From contig JAPPCV010000056.1 in assembly GCA_028824715.1 (NCBI GenBank), positions 1-64,000 on the forward strand: DNA of 64,000 nucleotides, written 5' to 3'. Below the pieces are notes generated by a model. That model saw only the letters and a list, made by a program, of their open reading frames with translations. It did no database searches and was not told the origin of the DNA. This DNA is from Boseongicola sp. (GTDB taxonomy: Bacteria; Pseudomonadota; Alphaproteobacteria; Rhodobacterales; Rhodobacteraceae). This document shows, one piece after another, positions 54,485-63,542 of the stretch; the first letter of the stretch is position 1, and every line of letters begins with the position of its first letter. Made by a program: the position numbers and the translations under genes.

Positions 54485-55441
54485 TCAAGTGTCAATCAGT
54501 CCGGCCTGTCGCACGATGACTTCGGCCTGCCGGACGCTCGCGATGTCGACGAGCCTTCCCTTGTAGGTGGCGGCACCGGATCCGGAACGTTGCGCTTCTT
54601 CCATCGCGGCAAGGATTTCCCGGGCTTCTGTGATCGCGTCCTCCGACGGCGTGAACACTTCGTTGGCGAGTGCGACCTGCCTTGGGTGGATTGCCCACTT
54701 GCCAACCATTCCAAGCGTTGCTGAACGCAATGCCTGTGCACGGAAGCCGGCGTCGTCGGAAAAGTCCCCAAAGGGCCCGTCGACCGGCAGCACGCCGTGG
54801 GTTCGGCAGGCGGCCACGATCGCGGTCTGAGCCCAGTGCCAGGGGTCGGACCAGTACTTCTCGCCCTCCCGCGTCATGTAGTAGTTTTCCTGGGTGCCGC
54901 CGATGCCGGTCGTCTGCATGCCCATTGAGGCCGCGAAGTCCGCCGCGCCAAGACTCATGGCCTTGAGCCGAGGGGAACTCGCTGCGATCTCCTCCACGTG
55001 TGCAATGCCGGCGGCGGTCTCGATGATTGCTTCCAGGTCGATGCGTTTGGTTCTGCCAGTGGCTGATTCCACGGCGGACACAAGGGCATCGACGGCATAG
55101 ACATCGGCCGCGCATCCGACTTTTGGAATCATGATCTGGTCCAGGCGTTCGGAGCAGTTTTCGAGGAGATCGATCACGTCCCGGTACCAGAAATGCGTAT
55201 CCAAGGCGTTGATGCGGACTGAAAGGGTCTTCTTTCCCCAATCCACATCGCCAATTGCCCCGATGACGTGCTTCCGCGATTCGGCCTTGTCGCAGGGCGC
55301 CACCGAATCTTCGAGATCGAGGTTGATCACGTCCGCATCGGATGCAGCCATCTTCTCAAAAATGGATGGCCGTGAACCGGGCCCGAAGAGCTGGCATCGG
55401 TTCGGGCGGCCCGGGGCGGGAGGTTGCGGGCGGAAACTCAT
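54485..55441 (-). CDS. mcl1: L-malyl-CoA/beta-methylmalyl-CoA lyase
   Basis: A 318-residue HpcH/HpaI-fold CoA lyase that reversibly splits L-malyl-CoA into acetyl-CoA plus glyoxylate and beta-methylmalyl-CoA into propionyl-CoA plus glyoxylate, a reaction of the ethylmalonyl-CoA pathway. Length and sequence (RPNRCQLFGPGSRPSIFEKM, DVINLDLEDSVAP, IMIPKVG, MSLGAADFAASMGMQTTGIGGTQENYYM, GKWAIHPRQVALANEVF) match the Rhodobacter Mcl1 type closely. Mg-binding acidic residues are in DLEDSV. A promoter with reiterated TTGCGC elements lies upstream. Other pathway genes (ccr, ecm, mcd) are not in the window. Confidence 0.93.
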   Translation of the reverse strand: MSFRPQPPAPGRPNRCQLFGPGSRPSIFEKMAASDADVINLDLEDSVAPCDKAESRKHVIGAIGDVDWGKKTLSVRINALDTHFWYRDVIDLLENCSERLDQIMIPKVGCAADVYAVDALVSAVESATGRTKRIDLEAIIETAAGIAHVEEIAASSPRLKAMSLGAADFAASMGMQTTGIGGTQENYYMTREGEKYWSDPWHWAQTAIVAACRTHGVLPVDGPFGDFSDDAGFRAQALRSATLGMVGKWAIHPRQVALANEVFTPSEDAITEAREILAAMEEAQRSGSGAATYKGRLVDIASVRQAEVIVRQAGLIDT

Positions 55442-55476
55442 GGACGGCGCGCCTTTCCCTTCGTTCTACAGCAATC

Positions 55477-55537
55477 TGAATAGTGTGTTGCGCTGCAGCA
55501 TGCAAACCTGTTGCGCTGCGGCATTCCAGTTGCGCAA
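55477..55537 (-). promoter_or_regulatory. mcl1 promoter with three TTGCGC elements
   Basis: On the minus strand TTGCAT and TATTCA are 17 bp apart (55477-55505), ending about 35 bp before mcl1. On the plus strand TGTTGCGCTGCAGCAT (55486-55501) and TGTTGCGCTGCGGCAT (55509-55524) are near-identical direct repeats, followed by the palindrome TTGCGCAA (55530-55537). The first repeat lies between -35 and -10, so a bound regulator could repress; the others are upstream. Confidence 0.55.
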
Positions 55538-55656
55538 TATTCGTCGAAATATTTGTCCATATGAAGAGGAAGATTCGCAAAACTCCAAAAAATCTGCTGG
55601 AAATGGCATGAATTTCCTGGGTGGACGCCTAGAATCGCGAGACATGGGAGGATGCC

Positions 55657-56658
55657 ATGATTCGCAAGCCATATCTGCTTTTTCTTGGCGATGCGCCTGA
55701 CCAGCTCGCCGCAAAGGTCGCGCAGGGCATAGCCGACTGGCGGCCTGAGAATGTCGTCGGACAGTTGCGGCTGGACGGCTGCAAGGCCGATGCCGGCGTG
55801 CCCGATCTGGGCTTGAACGACGCTTGGGAAAGGGGTGCACGCACATTGGTCGTCGGCGTGGCGAATCGGGGCGGGGTCATCCCGGAATCCTGGCTCGATG
55901 TCCTGAAGCAGGCCCTGGAAATCGGTTTCGACCTGGCCAACGGCCAGCATAACCTGCTGCGCGATCAGGGCGTTCTGAGGGAGACTGCGCAGCGGAACGA
56001 TCGGGCTCTTCACGACGTGCGGGTTCCAACCGTTGCCTATCCAATTGCGAACGGAAAGAAGCGTACGGGCAAGCGTTGCCTGGCGATCGGTACGGACTGC
56101 TCAATCGGCAAGATGTACACGGGCCTCGCCATGGACCGTGAAATGAGGACGAGAAGAAAGAAGTCGACCTTTCGGCCGACTGGCCAGACAGGAATCCTGA
56201 TCACGGGAAGCGGCGTGCCTCTCGATGCCGTTGTCGCCGACTTCATGGCGGGAGCGATCGAATGCCTGACGCCAGACAACGATTCCGATCATTGGGATCA
56301 CATCGAGGGGCAGGGCAGCCTTTTCCACGTTTCCTATTCCGGCGTCACGATGGCGCTGATTCATGGCGGGCAGCCGGATGCCATCATTCTGGCCCATGAG
56401 CCGACCCGGACGCATATGCGGGGCCTGCCGCACTACGGACTGCCAACGCTTGAAGAGCTTCGCGACGTGGCGCTGCCCGTTGCGCGGGTCGCCAACCCGG
56501 ACGTCAGGATCTGCGGGGTTTCGGTGAATACGAGCGCGCTGGACGATGATGAGGCGGTGCGCTCTTGCGAGGAGATCGAGGATCGGATGGGTTTGCCGAC
56601 GGTAGATCCTTTCCGGCACGGGGCCGGTCGCCTAGTGGACGCGCTGGAGGCGATCTGA
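55657..56658 (+). CDS. dgcN: DUF1611 protein, DgcN-type D-amino acid (D-glutamate) N-acetyltransferase
   Basis: A 333-residue protein of the DUF1611 family. An N-terminal Rossmann-like part (LLFLGDAPDQLAAKVAQGIADWRPENVVGQ) precedes a P-loop-like segment, IGTDCSIGKMYTGLAM, and TGQTGILITGSGVPLDAVVADFMAGAIE. In characterised marine bacteria DgcN acetylates D-glutamate and DgcA then racemises N-acetyl-D-glutamate. Here the next two genes are a DgcA-like epimerase and a D-amino-acid transaminase, which supports that role. The ATG follows GGGAGGA. Divergent from mcl1, with 215 bp between starts. Confidence 0.82.
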   Translation: MIRKPYLLFLGDAPDQLAAKVAQGIADWRPENVVGQLRLDGCKADAGVPDLGLNDAWERGARTLVVGVANRGGVIPESWLDVLKQALEIGFDLANGQHNLLRDQGVLRETAQRNDRALHDVRVPTVAYPIANGKKRTGKRCLAIGTDCSIGKMYTGLAMDREMRTRRKKSTFRPTGQTGILITGSGVPLDAVVADFMAGAIECLTPDNDSDHWDHIEGQGSLFHVSYSGVTMALIHGGQPDAIILAHEPTRTHMRGLPHYGLPTLEELRDVALPVARVANPDVRICGVSVNTSALDDDEAVRSCEEIEDRMGLPTVDPFRHGAGRLVDALEAI

Positions 56659-56791
56659 AGCCGTCGGGCGCTCGTTCGGCTCGATGCGCCATGGTGATCA
56701 CGACCGGACGCGCCATGCCTTGGAACTGACGATCCGGCTGGAAATTCCGTGCGCAAGTCTCGGGAATGAGATGCAGGAAAGACCCGATTGA

Positions 56792-57757
56792 ATGGAGATT
56801 TGCACGAATCCCGAGTCGTTTCGTCTGGCCGAGACGTTTGCGATCTCGCGTGGATCACGTGATGTCGCCGAGGTTCTGACCGTATGCATCGAGGAGGATG
56901 GGAAGGTCGGATGGGGTGAGTGCGTTCCCTATGCGCGCTACGGCGAAACCATTGAATCGGTTACGGATCGGGTCATGAGTCTGCCGGCAGAACTGACGCG
57001 CGAGGCGCTCCAGGAAACGCTGCCGGCCGGCGCGGCGCGAAACGCCGTTGACTGCGCGCTTTGGGATCTTGCCGCAAAGCGGGCAGGAGAGCGGGCGTGG
57101 CGGCTTGCCGGGCTCGAAATGCCAGGCCCGGTGGTCACCGCGTTCACGCTGTCGCTCGACACACCCGAGAGGATGGAAGTGTCTGCCCGAAGGCACGCCG
57201 GACGCCCGCTGCTGAAGGTGAAGCTGGGTGGCGAAGAGGACATGGCCCGACTTGAAGCCGTTCGGTGTGGCGCCCCTGAAACGCGGATCATAGTCGATGC
57301 GAACGAGGGATGGAGCGCCGAATTCTATTCGGAAATTGCGCCACACCTGGTGCGGCTTGGCGTTCGGCTGGTCGAGCAGCCCTTGCCTGCCGGAAAAGAT
57401 GGAATGCTTGCCGAGATCGAGAGGCCGCTGCCGGTCTGCGCTGACGAGTCGGTTCATGACAGGACGACCTTGCCAGCGCTCAAGGGCAAGTATGATGCAG
57501 TGAACATCAAGCTCGACAAGGCTGGCGGCCTGACGGAGGCGTTTGCGCTCATGGACGCCGCTCGGGCGCAAGGTCACGACATCATGGTCGGATGCATGGT
57601 CGGCACGTCGCTTGCCATGGCACCGGCAATCCTCCTCGCGCAAGGCGCGACGGTGGTTGACCTTGACGGGCCGCTTCTTCTGGCTGAAGACCGCGACCAT
57701 GCGCTGGAATACGAAGACGGACGCGTGCATCCGCCGCGGCCTGAACTATGGGGGTGA
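56792..57757 (+). CDS. dgcA: Enolase-superfamily N-acyl amino acid racemase / dipeptide epimerase, DgcA-like
   Basis: A 321-residue enolase-superfamily enzyme of the muconate lactonising subgroup. The two catalytic lysines are in LLKVKLGG (K142, K144) and VNIKLDKAGG (K240); the Mg ligands are D169 (IIVDANEGW), E195 (LVEQPLP) and D218 (VCADESV). L-Ala-D/L-Glu epimerase is the classical annotation; beside dgcN the likely role is racemisation of N-acetyl-D-glutamate. It follows dgcN by 133 bp and ends 3 bp before the transaminase start. Confidence 0.85.
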   Translation: MEICTNPESFRLAETFAISRGSRDVAEVLTVCIEEDGKVGWGECVPYARYGETIESVTDRVMSLPAELTREALQETLPAGAARNAVDCALWDLAAKRAGERAWRLAGLEMPGPVVTAFTLSLDTPERMEVSARRHAGRPLLKVKLGGEEDMARLEAVRCGAPETRIIVDANEGWSAEFYSEIAPHLVRLGVRLVEQPLPAGKDGMLAEIERPLPVCADESVHDRTTLPALKGKYDAVNIKLDKAGGLTEAFALMDAARAQGHDIMVGCMVGTSLAMAPAILLAQGATVVDLDGPLLLAEDRDHALEYEDGRVHPPRPELWG

Positions 57758-57760
57758 GCG

Positions 57761-58621
57761 ATGAGCCGCATCGTGTACGTCAATGGAGTGTACGTTCCTG
57801 AAGAGGAGGCTCGCGTGTCGATATTCGACCGAGGGTTTCTGTTTGCTGACGGCGTCTACGAAGTGACCAGCGTGCTGGACGGCAAGCTGGTCGACTTCGC
57901 CGGACACGCGGCGCGGCTTGAGAGATCTCTGGGCGAAATCGAAATGGCTTCGCCGGTCTCCGGAGAGGAACTGGCCGGTGTCTTCCGCGAACTGGTTCGG
58001 CGGAACGCGCTGACCGAAGGCATGGTCTATCTCCAGATCACTCGCGGCGCAGACAAGGACCGGGACTTCGACTGCCCTGCACCCGAACGCGTGCCGCCCA
58101 CGGTTCTGGCATTTACGCAGAACAAGAACATCGTCGGCAATCCGGCCGCGAAGGCGGGCATTAGCGTGATCACGATCGACGACCTCCGATGGGCACGCCG
58201 CGACATCAAGACGGTCCAGCTTCTCTATCCCGTCCTAGGCAAGAAGATGGCCAGGGAACAGGGAAAGGACGATGCCTGGATGGTCGAGGACGGTGTCGTC
58301 ACCGAAGGCACCTCAAACAATGCCTGCATCGTCCGGGAGGACAGGATCATCACGCGTGACCTGTCCGAAAAGATCCTGCACGGCATCACCAGGAAGGCCG
58401 TGCTGGCGATTGCGCGAGAGGCGCAGATGAAGGTCGAGGAGAGACCCTTCACCGTGGACGAGGCCAAGGAGGCGGACGAGGCATTCATCACCTCCGCATC
58501 AACGTTCGTGATGCCCGTCGTCGAGATCGACGGCGCGAGGATCGGTGACGGAAAGCCCGGTCCGGTCGCAACCCGGCTTCGGGAGATCTACGTCGAGGAA
58601 TCCCGGAAGTCGGCCGTATAG
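57761..58621 (+). CDS. D-amino-acid transaminase (class IV PLP)
   Basis: A 286-residue class IV aminotransferase that moves the amino group between D-amino acids such as D-alanine and D-glutamate. The N-terminus (IVYVNGVYVPEEEARVSIFDRGFLFADGVYEV) matches D-alanine transaminase, the PLP lysine is K150 in RRDIKTVQLL, and VVTEGTSNNACIV is the cofactor-binding segment. Branched-chain aminotransferase is the main alternative but the start motif favours the D-enzyme. Coupled to dgcA, it would feed or drain D-glutamate in this operon. Confidence 0.88.
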   Translation: MSRIVYVNGVYVPEEEARVSIFDRGFLFADGVYEVTSVLDGKLVDFAGHAARLERSLGEIEMASPVSGEELAGVFRELVRRNALTEGMVYLQITRGADKDRDFDCPAPERVPPTVLAFTQNKNIVGNPAAKAGISVITIDDLRWARRDIKTVQLLYPVLGKKMAREQGKDDAWMVEDGVVTEGTSNNACIVREDRIITRDLSEKILHGITRKAVLAIAREAQMKVEERPFTVDEAKEADEAFITSASTFVMPVVEIDGARIGDGKPGPVATRLREIYVEESRKSAV

Positions 58622-58723
58622 CGCTGCAGCTGCGCTTCCTTCAATCCAGGTTGTGCGGCCGCAGCCGCTGCTGATGCGGGACGGCTACGGACGGCCAGGG
58701 ATCACCTGACGAAAGCCGCTGGT

Positions 58724-59047
58724 TCAGCCGTCGCTTCCGTTTTGATCATCATGAAGCTTCCGGGACTGCTCGAACGCGGCCTTTTGTCCTGCCGTTGCCT
58801 CGGTCTGGTGCATGGCGTTCCAGTCATCGTAGGGCATGCCGTAAAACGATTCACGAGCATCCTCCTTCGAAATCTCGATGCCCCGTTCCCCAGCCGCTTC
58901 CTGATACCAGCGCGAAAGGCAGTTCCGGCAAAATCCGGCGAGGTTCATCAGGTCGATGTTCTGAACGTCAATGCGGTCGTCCATCAGGTGCTTCTGCAAG
59001 CGCCGGAACGCGGCGGCTTCCAGTTCAATGCGGGTCTTGTCGTCCAT
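58724..59047 (-). CDS. DUF1244 family protein
   Basis: A 107-residue soluble protein of unknown function, well conserved in proteobacteria. DIQNIDLMNLAGFCRNCLSRWY-like sequence (here VQNIDLMNLAGFCRNCLSRWYQEAA) with a CxxC pair, and YGMPYDDWNAMHQ, identify the family. The ATG at 59047 follows GAGGAG and touches the stop of the upstream N-formylglutamate amidohydrolase gene (TGATG); the ORF track extends 23 codons too far. Confidence 0.9.
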   Translation of the reverse strand: MDDKTRIELEAAAFRRLQKHLMDDRIDVQNIDLMNLAGFCRNCLSRWYQEAAGERGIEISKEDARESFYGMPYDDWNAMHQTEATAGQKAAFEQSRKLHDDQNGSDG

Positions 59048-59823
59048 CAAGCATCTCCTCGTGTTTCTGCCGCTTGCAGTGCCTCTGGAAGGACTCTGGC
59101 AAGGCGGTCCGCCCATTCTGCCTGATCTCTCTCCCCGCCGATCAGGTCGTTGCGCACCTCGATCAGGGTATTCTGTCGCCTTGTCTGCACGGCATGCCTG
59201 TCAATCGTGTCCCCTTCGAGCCTGCCGCTGTAGGGCTGGTTTGCGCCGACGACCAGCCGCCTTTCGCGCGCCAGCCCTGCCAGCAGGGGGAGCGAAAGAC
59301 GGTCATCGTCGGCGAACAGCAGCGTCACGTGCCACGGGCGGGGCTTTCGACCGCGAAACTGCGGCGTGAATGAATGGACCGAAAGGATGACGGTGTCCGG
59401 CCGCCTTGCCGCGATCCTTTCAATGGTGCGGTGATATGGACGGTAGAGCATTTCCTTGCGCCGTTCGATTTCGGTCTCGTCCGCGTCGCGATTGGCCGGG
59501 ATGATGGTGCCGTCGTAGATCCGCATGACAAGAGTCGGGTCGTGTTCGCCCCGGTTGGGATCAATGACAAGACGCGAGTAGTTGGCCAGGACAGCGGGCG
59601 CATCCAGCAGCGCCGCGAGCTTCAATGCCAGCCCTGACGCGCCCACGTCATATGCGATATGCCGCGACATGTCGTCGCGCGAGATTCCGAGGTCGCCATT
59701 CGCGACCCAGGATGGCACGGCATTCGATGCATGGTCGCACAGCACCAGCCATCGCGCGGGCCTTGATTCGCCGGCGACGATGACGGGAGGCAGGTCCGAT
59801 GATTCTTCGGGCATGAACGGCAT
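59047..59823 (-). CDS. N-formylglutamate amidohydrolase family protein
   Basis: A 258-residue metal-dependent amidohydrolase family member; classical HutG removes formate from N-formylglutamate in histidine degradation. Family marks are LVLCDHASNAVP, YDVGASGLALKLA, LVIDPNR, VHSFTP and PYSGR. No other hut genes are nearby, so the true substrate may be another N-acylated amino acid. It is divergent from pyk with a 96-bp spacer, and translationally coupled to the DUF1244 gene. Confidence 0.88.
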   Translation of the reverse strand: MPFMPEESSDLPPVIVAGESRPARWLVLCDHASNAVPSWVANGDLGISRDDMSRHIAYDVGASGLALKLAALLDAPAVLANYSRLVIDPNRGEHDPTLVMRIYDGTIIPANRDADETEIERRKEMLYRPYHRTIERIAARRPDTVILSVHSFTPQFRGRKPRPWHVTLLFADDDRLSLPLLAGLARERRLVVGANQPYSGRLEGDTIDRHAVQTRRQNTLIEVRNDLIGGERDQAEWADRLARVLPEALQAAETRGDA

Positions 59824-59919
59824 GGCGCGAAGCTATCGCCCGAATTGCCCGTTGGCCAGTTGTCAGGCGCTAACATTTGCGGCAGTAGAGAATATCGCTT
59901 GATACCGAGGGAATGCCTC

Positions 59920-61365
59920 ATGCGCCGCCTCCGAAACGTCAAGATCGTCGCGACACTAGGTCCTGCGTCGAGTTCCTACGACATGATCCGAAAACTGTTT
60001 GAGGCTGGGGCCGACACTTTCCGCCTGAACACCAGTCACGGAGATCACGACGATATCAGGGCCCGACACGAGATCATCCGAAAGGTCGAACAGGACACGG
60101 GTCGACCCATCGGGATCCTTGCCGATCTTCAAGGGCCGAAGCTCAGGGTGGGCACCTTTGCGAACGGGGCCGTCGATGTCGAAGAAGGCCAGAACTTTCG
60201 TTTCGACCTCTCGGAAGCGCCGGGTGGACCAAACAGGGTGCAGCTGCCCCATCGCGAGATCTTCGAAGCCGTGGAGAAGGGTGCAACGCTGCTTGTCAAT
60301 GACGGCAAGGTCCGCATGAAGGTCGCGGAGCATGGTCCCGATTTCGCGGACTGCACCGTTCTGGTCGGTGGCACGGTCTCGGACCGGAAGGGCGTAAATG
60401 TCCCGGACGTTCTGCTGCCGCTCGCGGCATTGTCGGAGAAAGACAGGTCGGACCTGGAATTCGTGTGCGAGCTTGGTGTCGACTGGCTGGCCCTGTCCTT
60501 CGTCCAGCGCGCCGATGATGTCCATGAGGCGCGCGAACTGGCGCGTGGCCGCGCGGCGCTGATGACAAAGGTCGAGAAGCCGGCCGCTGTGCGCAATTTC
60601 AATGCCATTCTTGAAGCATCGGACGGAATCATGGTGGCAAGGGGCGATCTCGGCGTGGAATTGCCGGTCCAGAACGTGCCGCCAATCCAGAAGCGGCTGG
60701 TGCGCAAGTGCCGGATGGCAGCGAAGCCCGTGATCGTGGCAACGCAGATGCTTGAATCGATGATCGAGAGCCCGATGCCGACGCGCGCCGAAGTGTCGGA
60801 CGTAGCTGCCGCGATTTATGAAGGGGCCGATGCGGTGATGCTTTCGGCCGAGAGCGCAGTCGGATCCTATCCCGTCGAGGCGGTATCGACGATGAACAAT
60901 GTCGCGATCGAGGTCGAGAGCGATCCAACGTATCGCGATGTCGTGGATGCCAGCCGGGGGGGGCCCAAGCAGTCTGTCGCGGACGGCATCGTCTCGGCTG
61001 CGCGAGAAATCGCGGAAACCGCTGACATCAAGGTGATCTGCAGCTACTCCGAGTCCGGGACGACCGCGTTGCTCGTCGCGCGCGAACGGCCCCATGTTCC
61101 GATCATTGCCATGACATCCCGAATCCGGACGGCAAGGCGACTCTGCCTGTCTTGGGGTCTGCACTGCTCCCATACCAGCGAGGTGGATCGGTTCAAGACT
61201 GCCGTCATAAACTCGGCAAGGGCCTCCATAGCGGAAGGGTTCGCTTCGCCGGACGATTTTCTCGTCGTGACCGCCGGCGTCCCGTTTGGCAAGCCGGGCA
61301 CCACGAACATCTTGCGCGTTTCGTCCTGCGACGAACGCAAGATCATTCCCGCGGATCCCGATTGA
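59920..61365 (+). CDS. pyk: Pyruvate kinase
   Basis: Converts phosphoenolpyruvate and ADP to pyruvate and ATP, the last step of glycolysis. The 481-residue protein starts RRLRNVKIVATLGPASS and has NTSHGDH, ADLQGPKLRVG, the B domain, the catalytic lysine segment MTKVEKPAAV, MVARGDLGVE, and ATQMLESMIESPMPTRAEVSDVA. The ATG at 59920 follows GAGGGA; the ORF track adds 25 residues. Length is normal for a bacterial enzyme. Confidence 0.96.
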   Translation: MRRLRNVKIVATLGPASSSYDMIRKLFEAGADTFRLNTSHGDHDDIRARHEIIRKVEQDTGRPIGILADLQGPKLRVGTFANGAVDVEEGQNFRFDLSEAPGGPNRVQLPHREIFEAVEKGATLLVNDGKVRMKVAEHGPDFADCTVLVGGTVSDRKGVNVPDVLLPLAALSEKDRSDLEFVCELGVDWLALSFVQRADDVHEARELARGRAALMTKVEKPAAVRNFNAILEASDGIMVARGDLGVELPVQNVPPIQKRLVRKCRMAAKPVIVATQMLESMIESPMPTRAEVSDVAAAIYEGADAVMLSAESAVGSYPVEAVSTMNNVAIEVESDPTYRDVVDASRGGPKQSVADGIVSAAREIAETADIKVICSYSESGTTALLVARERPHVPIIAMTSRIRTARRLCLSWGLHCSHTSEVDRFKTAVINSARASIAEGFASPDDFLVVTAGVPFGKPGTTNILRVSSCDERKIIPADPD

Positions 61366-61641
61366 GGACGGGTGCCGCGCCCCTGGGTCGCTGGCCTCGG
61401 CGAAAGCCTCCGGACCGACGGGTTCCCGGACATTGTCCATGCCCGCCTGGCAGGTCGGCGGACTGTCGACTTCAAGTTGCCCTGCAGTGCCTGCATCTCG
61501 CGCCACGTGCACACGCCTTGCAGGTGCACATTCCCTCTTGCCAGCGCCCGGGACGGGCTGTATGCGGCACGCCTCAGTGGGCCCGCCGGCCAATGCGGCA
61601 TGCCGAGCGGACCTTGAACCGTCTGTCGACAGGAGATGGAA
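61366..61641. other. 276-bp spacer before rpmI
   Basis: Upstream of rpmI-rplT, where a ribosomal-protein autoregulatory leader could lie; infC, often the first gene of this cluster, is not here. GTGCAC boxes flank CGCCTTGCAG, but I cannot draw a convincing leader fold. AGGAGA near the right end is the rpmI ribosome-binding site. Confidence 0.4.
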
Positions 61642-61842
61642 ATGCCCAAGATGAAGACCAAGTCGAGCGCGAAGAAGCGCTTCAAGGTGACAGCCTCAGG
61701 AAAGGTGATCAGCGCCCAGGCCGGAAAGCGCCACGGCATGATCAAGCGGACAAACAAGTTCATTCGCAATGCGCGCGGCACGACCGTGATGAGCGGGCCC
61801 AATCAAAGGCTCGCCAAGCGCTACATGCCCTACGACCGCTGA
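61642..61842 (+). CDS. rpmI: 50S ribosomal protein L35
   Basis: A 66-residue highly basic ribosomal protein: [37 protein letters not shown] and a C-terminal RYMPYDR, all standard for bL35. The ATG at 61642 (MPKMK) with AGGAGA upstream is the usual start; the ORF-track start two codons earlier is not. Co-transcribed with rplT, 12 bp downstream. Confidence 0.97.
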   Translation: MPKMKTKSSAKKRFKVTASGKVISAQAGKRHGMIKRTNKFIRNARGTTVMSGPNQRLAKRYMPYDR

Positions 61843-61854
61843 GGAGACGCAGAC

Positions 61855-62217
61855 ATGTCACGCGTAAGAGGGGGTACGACCACCCACGCCCGCCACAAGA
61901 AGGTGATCAGTGCCGCGAAGGGCTACTACGGTCGCCGCAAGAACACGTTCAAGGCCGCCCGGCAGGCCGTCGACAGGGCCAACGAGTACGCGACCCGTGA
62001 CCGAAAGGCCCGAAAGCGCAATTTCCGCGCGCTCTGGATCCAGAGGATCAACGCCGCCGTTCGAGCCCATGACGCGGGATTGACCTATTCACGTTTCATG
62101 AACGGTCTTTCCCGGGCAGGCATAGAGGTGGACCGCAAGGTCTTGGCCGACCTTGCCGTGCACGAACCGGAGGCGTTTGAGGCCATCGTGAAGAAGGCGA
62201 AGGCCGCAATCGCGTAA
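61855..62217 (+). CDS. rplT: 50S ribosomal protein L20
   Basis: A 120-residue basic protein that binds 23S rRNA early in large-subunit assembly: [64 protein letters not shown]. In other bacteria L20 represses its own cluster through a leader RNA. It is followed after 117 bp by pheS, a common order. Confidence 0.97.
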   Translation: MSRVRGGTTTHARHKKVISAAKGYYGRRKNTFKAARQAVDRANEYATRDRKARKRNFRALWIQRINAAVRAHDAGLTYSRFMNGLSRAGIEVDRKVLADLAVHEPEAFEAIVKKAKAAIA

Positions 62218-62334
62218 ACACTCCTTTCGGGGTCAGTTACAAGTGAAGCTGCGGACCTATACGGGGTTGCGCGGCTTCTTGTCTTCATGGGTTCCGACGG
62301 CTAGCAGGACGGGGCATGGATCAAGAGGGTCCGG

Positions 62335-63402
62335 ATGGACGAACTGAGAACAAAATACCTTGGCGAAATCGCTGGTGCGGCCGACGAGGTCGCGCTTGAA
62401 AGGCTGCGCGTTGCCGCTCTCGGCAAGAAGGGCGAGGTGTCGCTCAGGATGCGCGAGCTCGGCGGCATGACCCCCGCAGAGAGGCAGGTCGCCGGACCGG
62501 CGCTCAACGCGTTGAAGGACGAGATCAACGGGGCGATTGCGGCCAAGAAGGCTGCACTGGAAGACGCGTCTCTCGATGCGCGACTCAAGGAGGAATGGCT
62601 TGACGTCACATTGCCTGCGCGCCAGCGCGCGCGCGGAAGCGTTCACCCTGTCAGCCAGGTCACCGAGGAGGTGACGGCCGTCCTCGCCGACATGGGATTT
62701 GCGGTCGCGGAAGGTCCGCAGATCGAAAGCGACTGGTATAACTTCGACGCGCTCAACATCCCACATCACCATCCGGCCCGGACCGAGATGGACACGTTTT
62801 ACATGGCGCAGGCAGAGGGTGACAACCGGTCGCCGCATGTTCTCAGGACCCATACTTCGCCGGTCCAGATTCGCGCGATGCAGGAACGTGGGAGCCCGCT
62901 TCGCGTCATCTGTCCGGGGCGGGTCTACAGGGCCGACTATGACCAGACGCACACGCCAATGTTCCATCAGGTCGAGGGCCTTGCGATTGATCGCGACATT
63001 TCGATGGCCAACCTGAAATGGGTGCTCGAGGAGTTCTTCTCGGCCTTTTTCGGCACGACCGTGAGAACCCGCTTCCGTGCTTCGCACTTTCCCTTCACGG
63101 AACCTTCGGCGGAAGTCGACATCCAGTGCTCTTGGGAAGGCGGAACCGTGAAAGTGGGTGAAGGCGAAGGCTGGCTGGAGGTCCTGGGTTCCGGAATGGT
63201 GCACCCCAAGGTCCTGGAAGCGGGTGGAATAGATTCTTCCAAGTGGCAGGGTTTCGCATTCGGAATCGGAATCGATCGTTTGGCGATGCTGAAATACGGC
63301 ATTCCGGACCTTCGGGCCTTCTTTGATTCGGACTTGCGGTGGCTGAGGCATTACGGCTTCGCCCCGCTTGACGTGCCGACACTGCACGGAGGTTTGCAGT
63401 GA
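62335..63402 (+). CDS. pheS: Phenylalanine--tRNA ligase alpha subunit
   Basis: The catalytic subunit of the heterotetrameric PheRS. The 355-residue protein has an N-terminal coiled coil (residues 1-90), then the class II core with HPVSQV, motif 2 around [12 protein letters not shown]...[35 protein letters not shown] and motif 3 [18 protein letters not shown]. The ATG follows AGAGGG. Its TGA overlaps a 46-codon ORF that leads into pheT. Confidence 0.96.
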   Translation: MDELRTKYLGEIAGAADEVALERLRVAALGKKGEVSLRMRELGGMTPAERQVAGPALNALKDEINGAIAAKKAALEDASLDARLKEEWLDVTLPARQRARGSVHPVSQVTEEVTAVLADMGFAVAEGPQIESDWYNFDALNIPHHHPARTEMDTFYMAQAEGDNRSPHVLRTHTSPVQIRAMQERGSPLRVICPGRVYRADYDQTHTPMFHQVEGLAIDRDISMANLKWVLEEFFSAFFGTTVRTRFRASHFPFTEPSAEVDIQCSWEGGTVKVGEGEGWLEVLGSGMVHPKVLEAGGIDSSKWQGFAFGIGIDRLAMLKYGIPDLRAFFDSDLRWLRHYGFAPLDVPTLHGGLQ

Positions 63403-63542
63403 TGCCCAGCGCAACGAGCACGATGCCGGGCTTGGTTCAGGCAGGACATCATCCGGGGTGGCTTGCCTTGGCCGGACAACCCGAAATGGCGGGCGTGCCG
63501 ACGCCGGGAAGAAACGGCATGCCCTCGGAGGAAACGCGATGA
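63402..63542 (+). CDS. possible 46-residue ORF bridging pheS and pheT
   Basis: ATG overlaps the pheS stop (TGATG) and its TGA overlaps the pheT start (ATGA). The product, [23 protein letters not shown]..., has no known domain. The double coupling suggests it may be translated to carry ribosomes from pheS into pheT, or it may simply be an open stretch. Too short for the ORF track. Confidence 0.35.
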   Translation: MPSATSTMPGLVQAGHHPGWLALAGQPEMAGVPTPGRNGMPSEETR

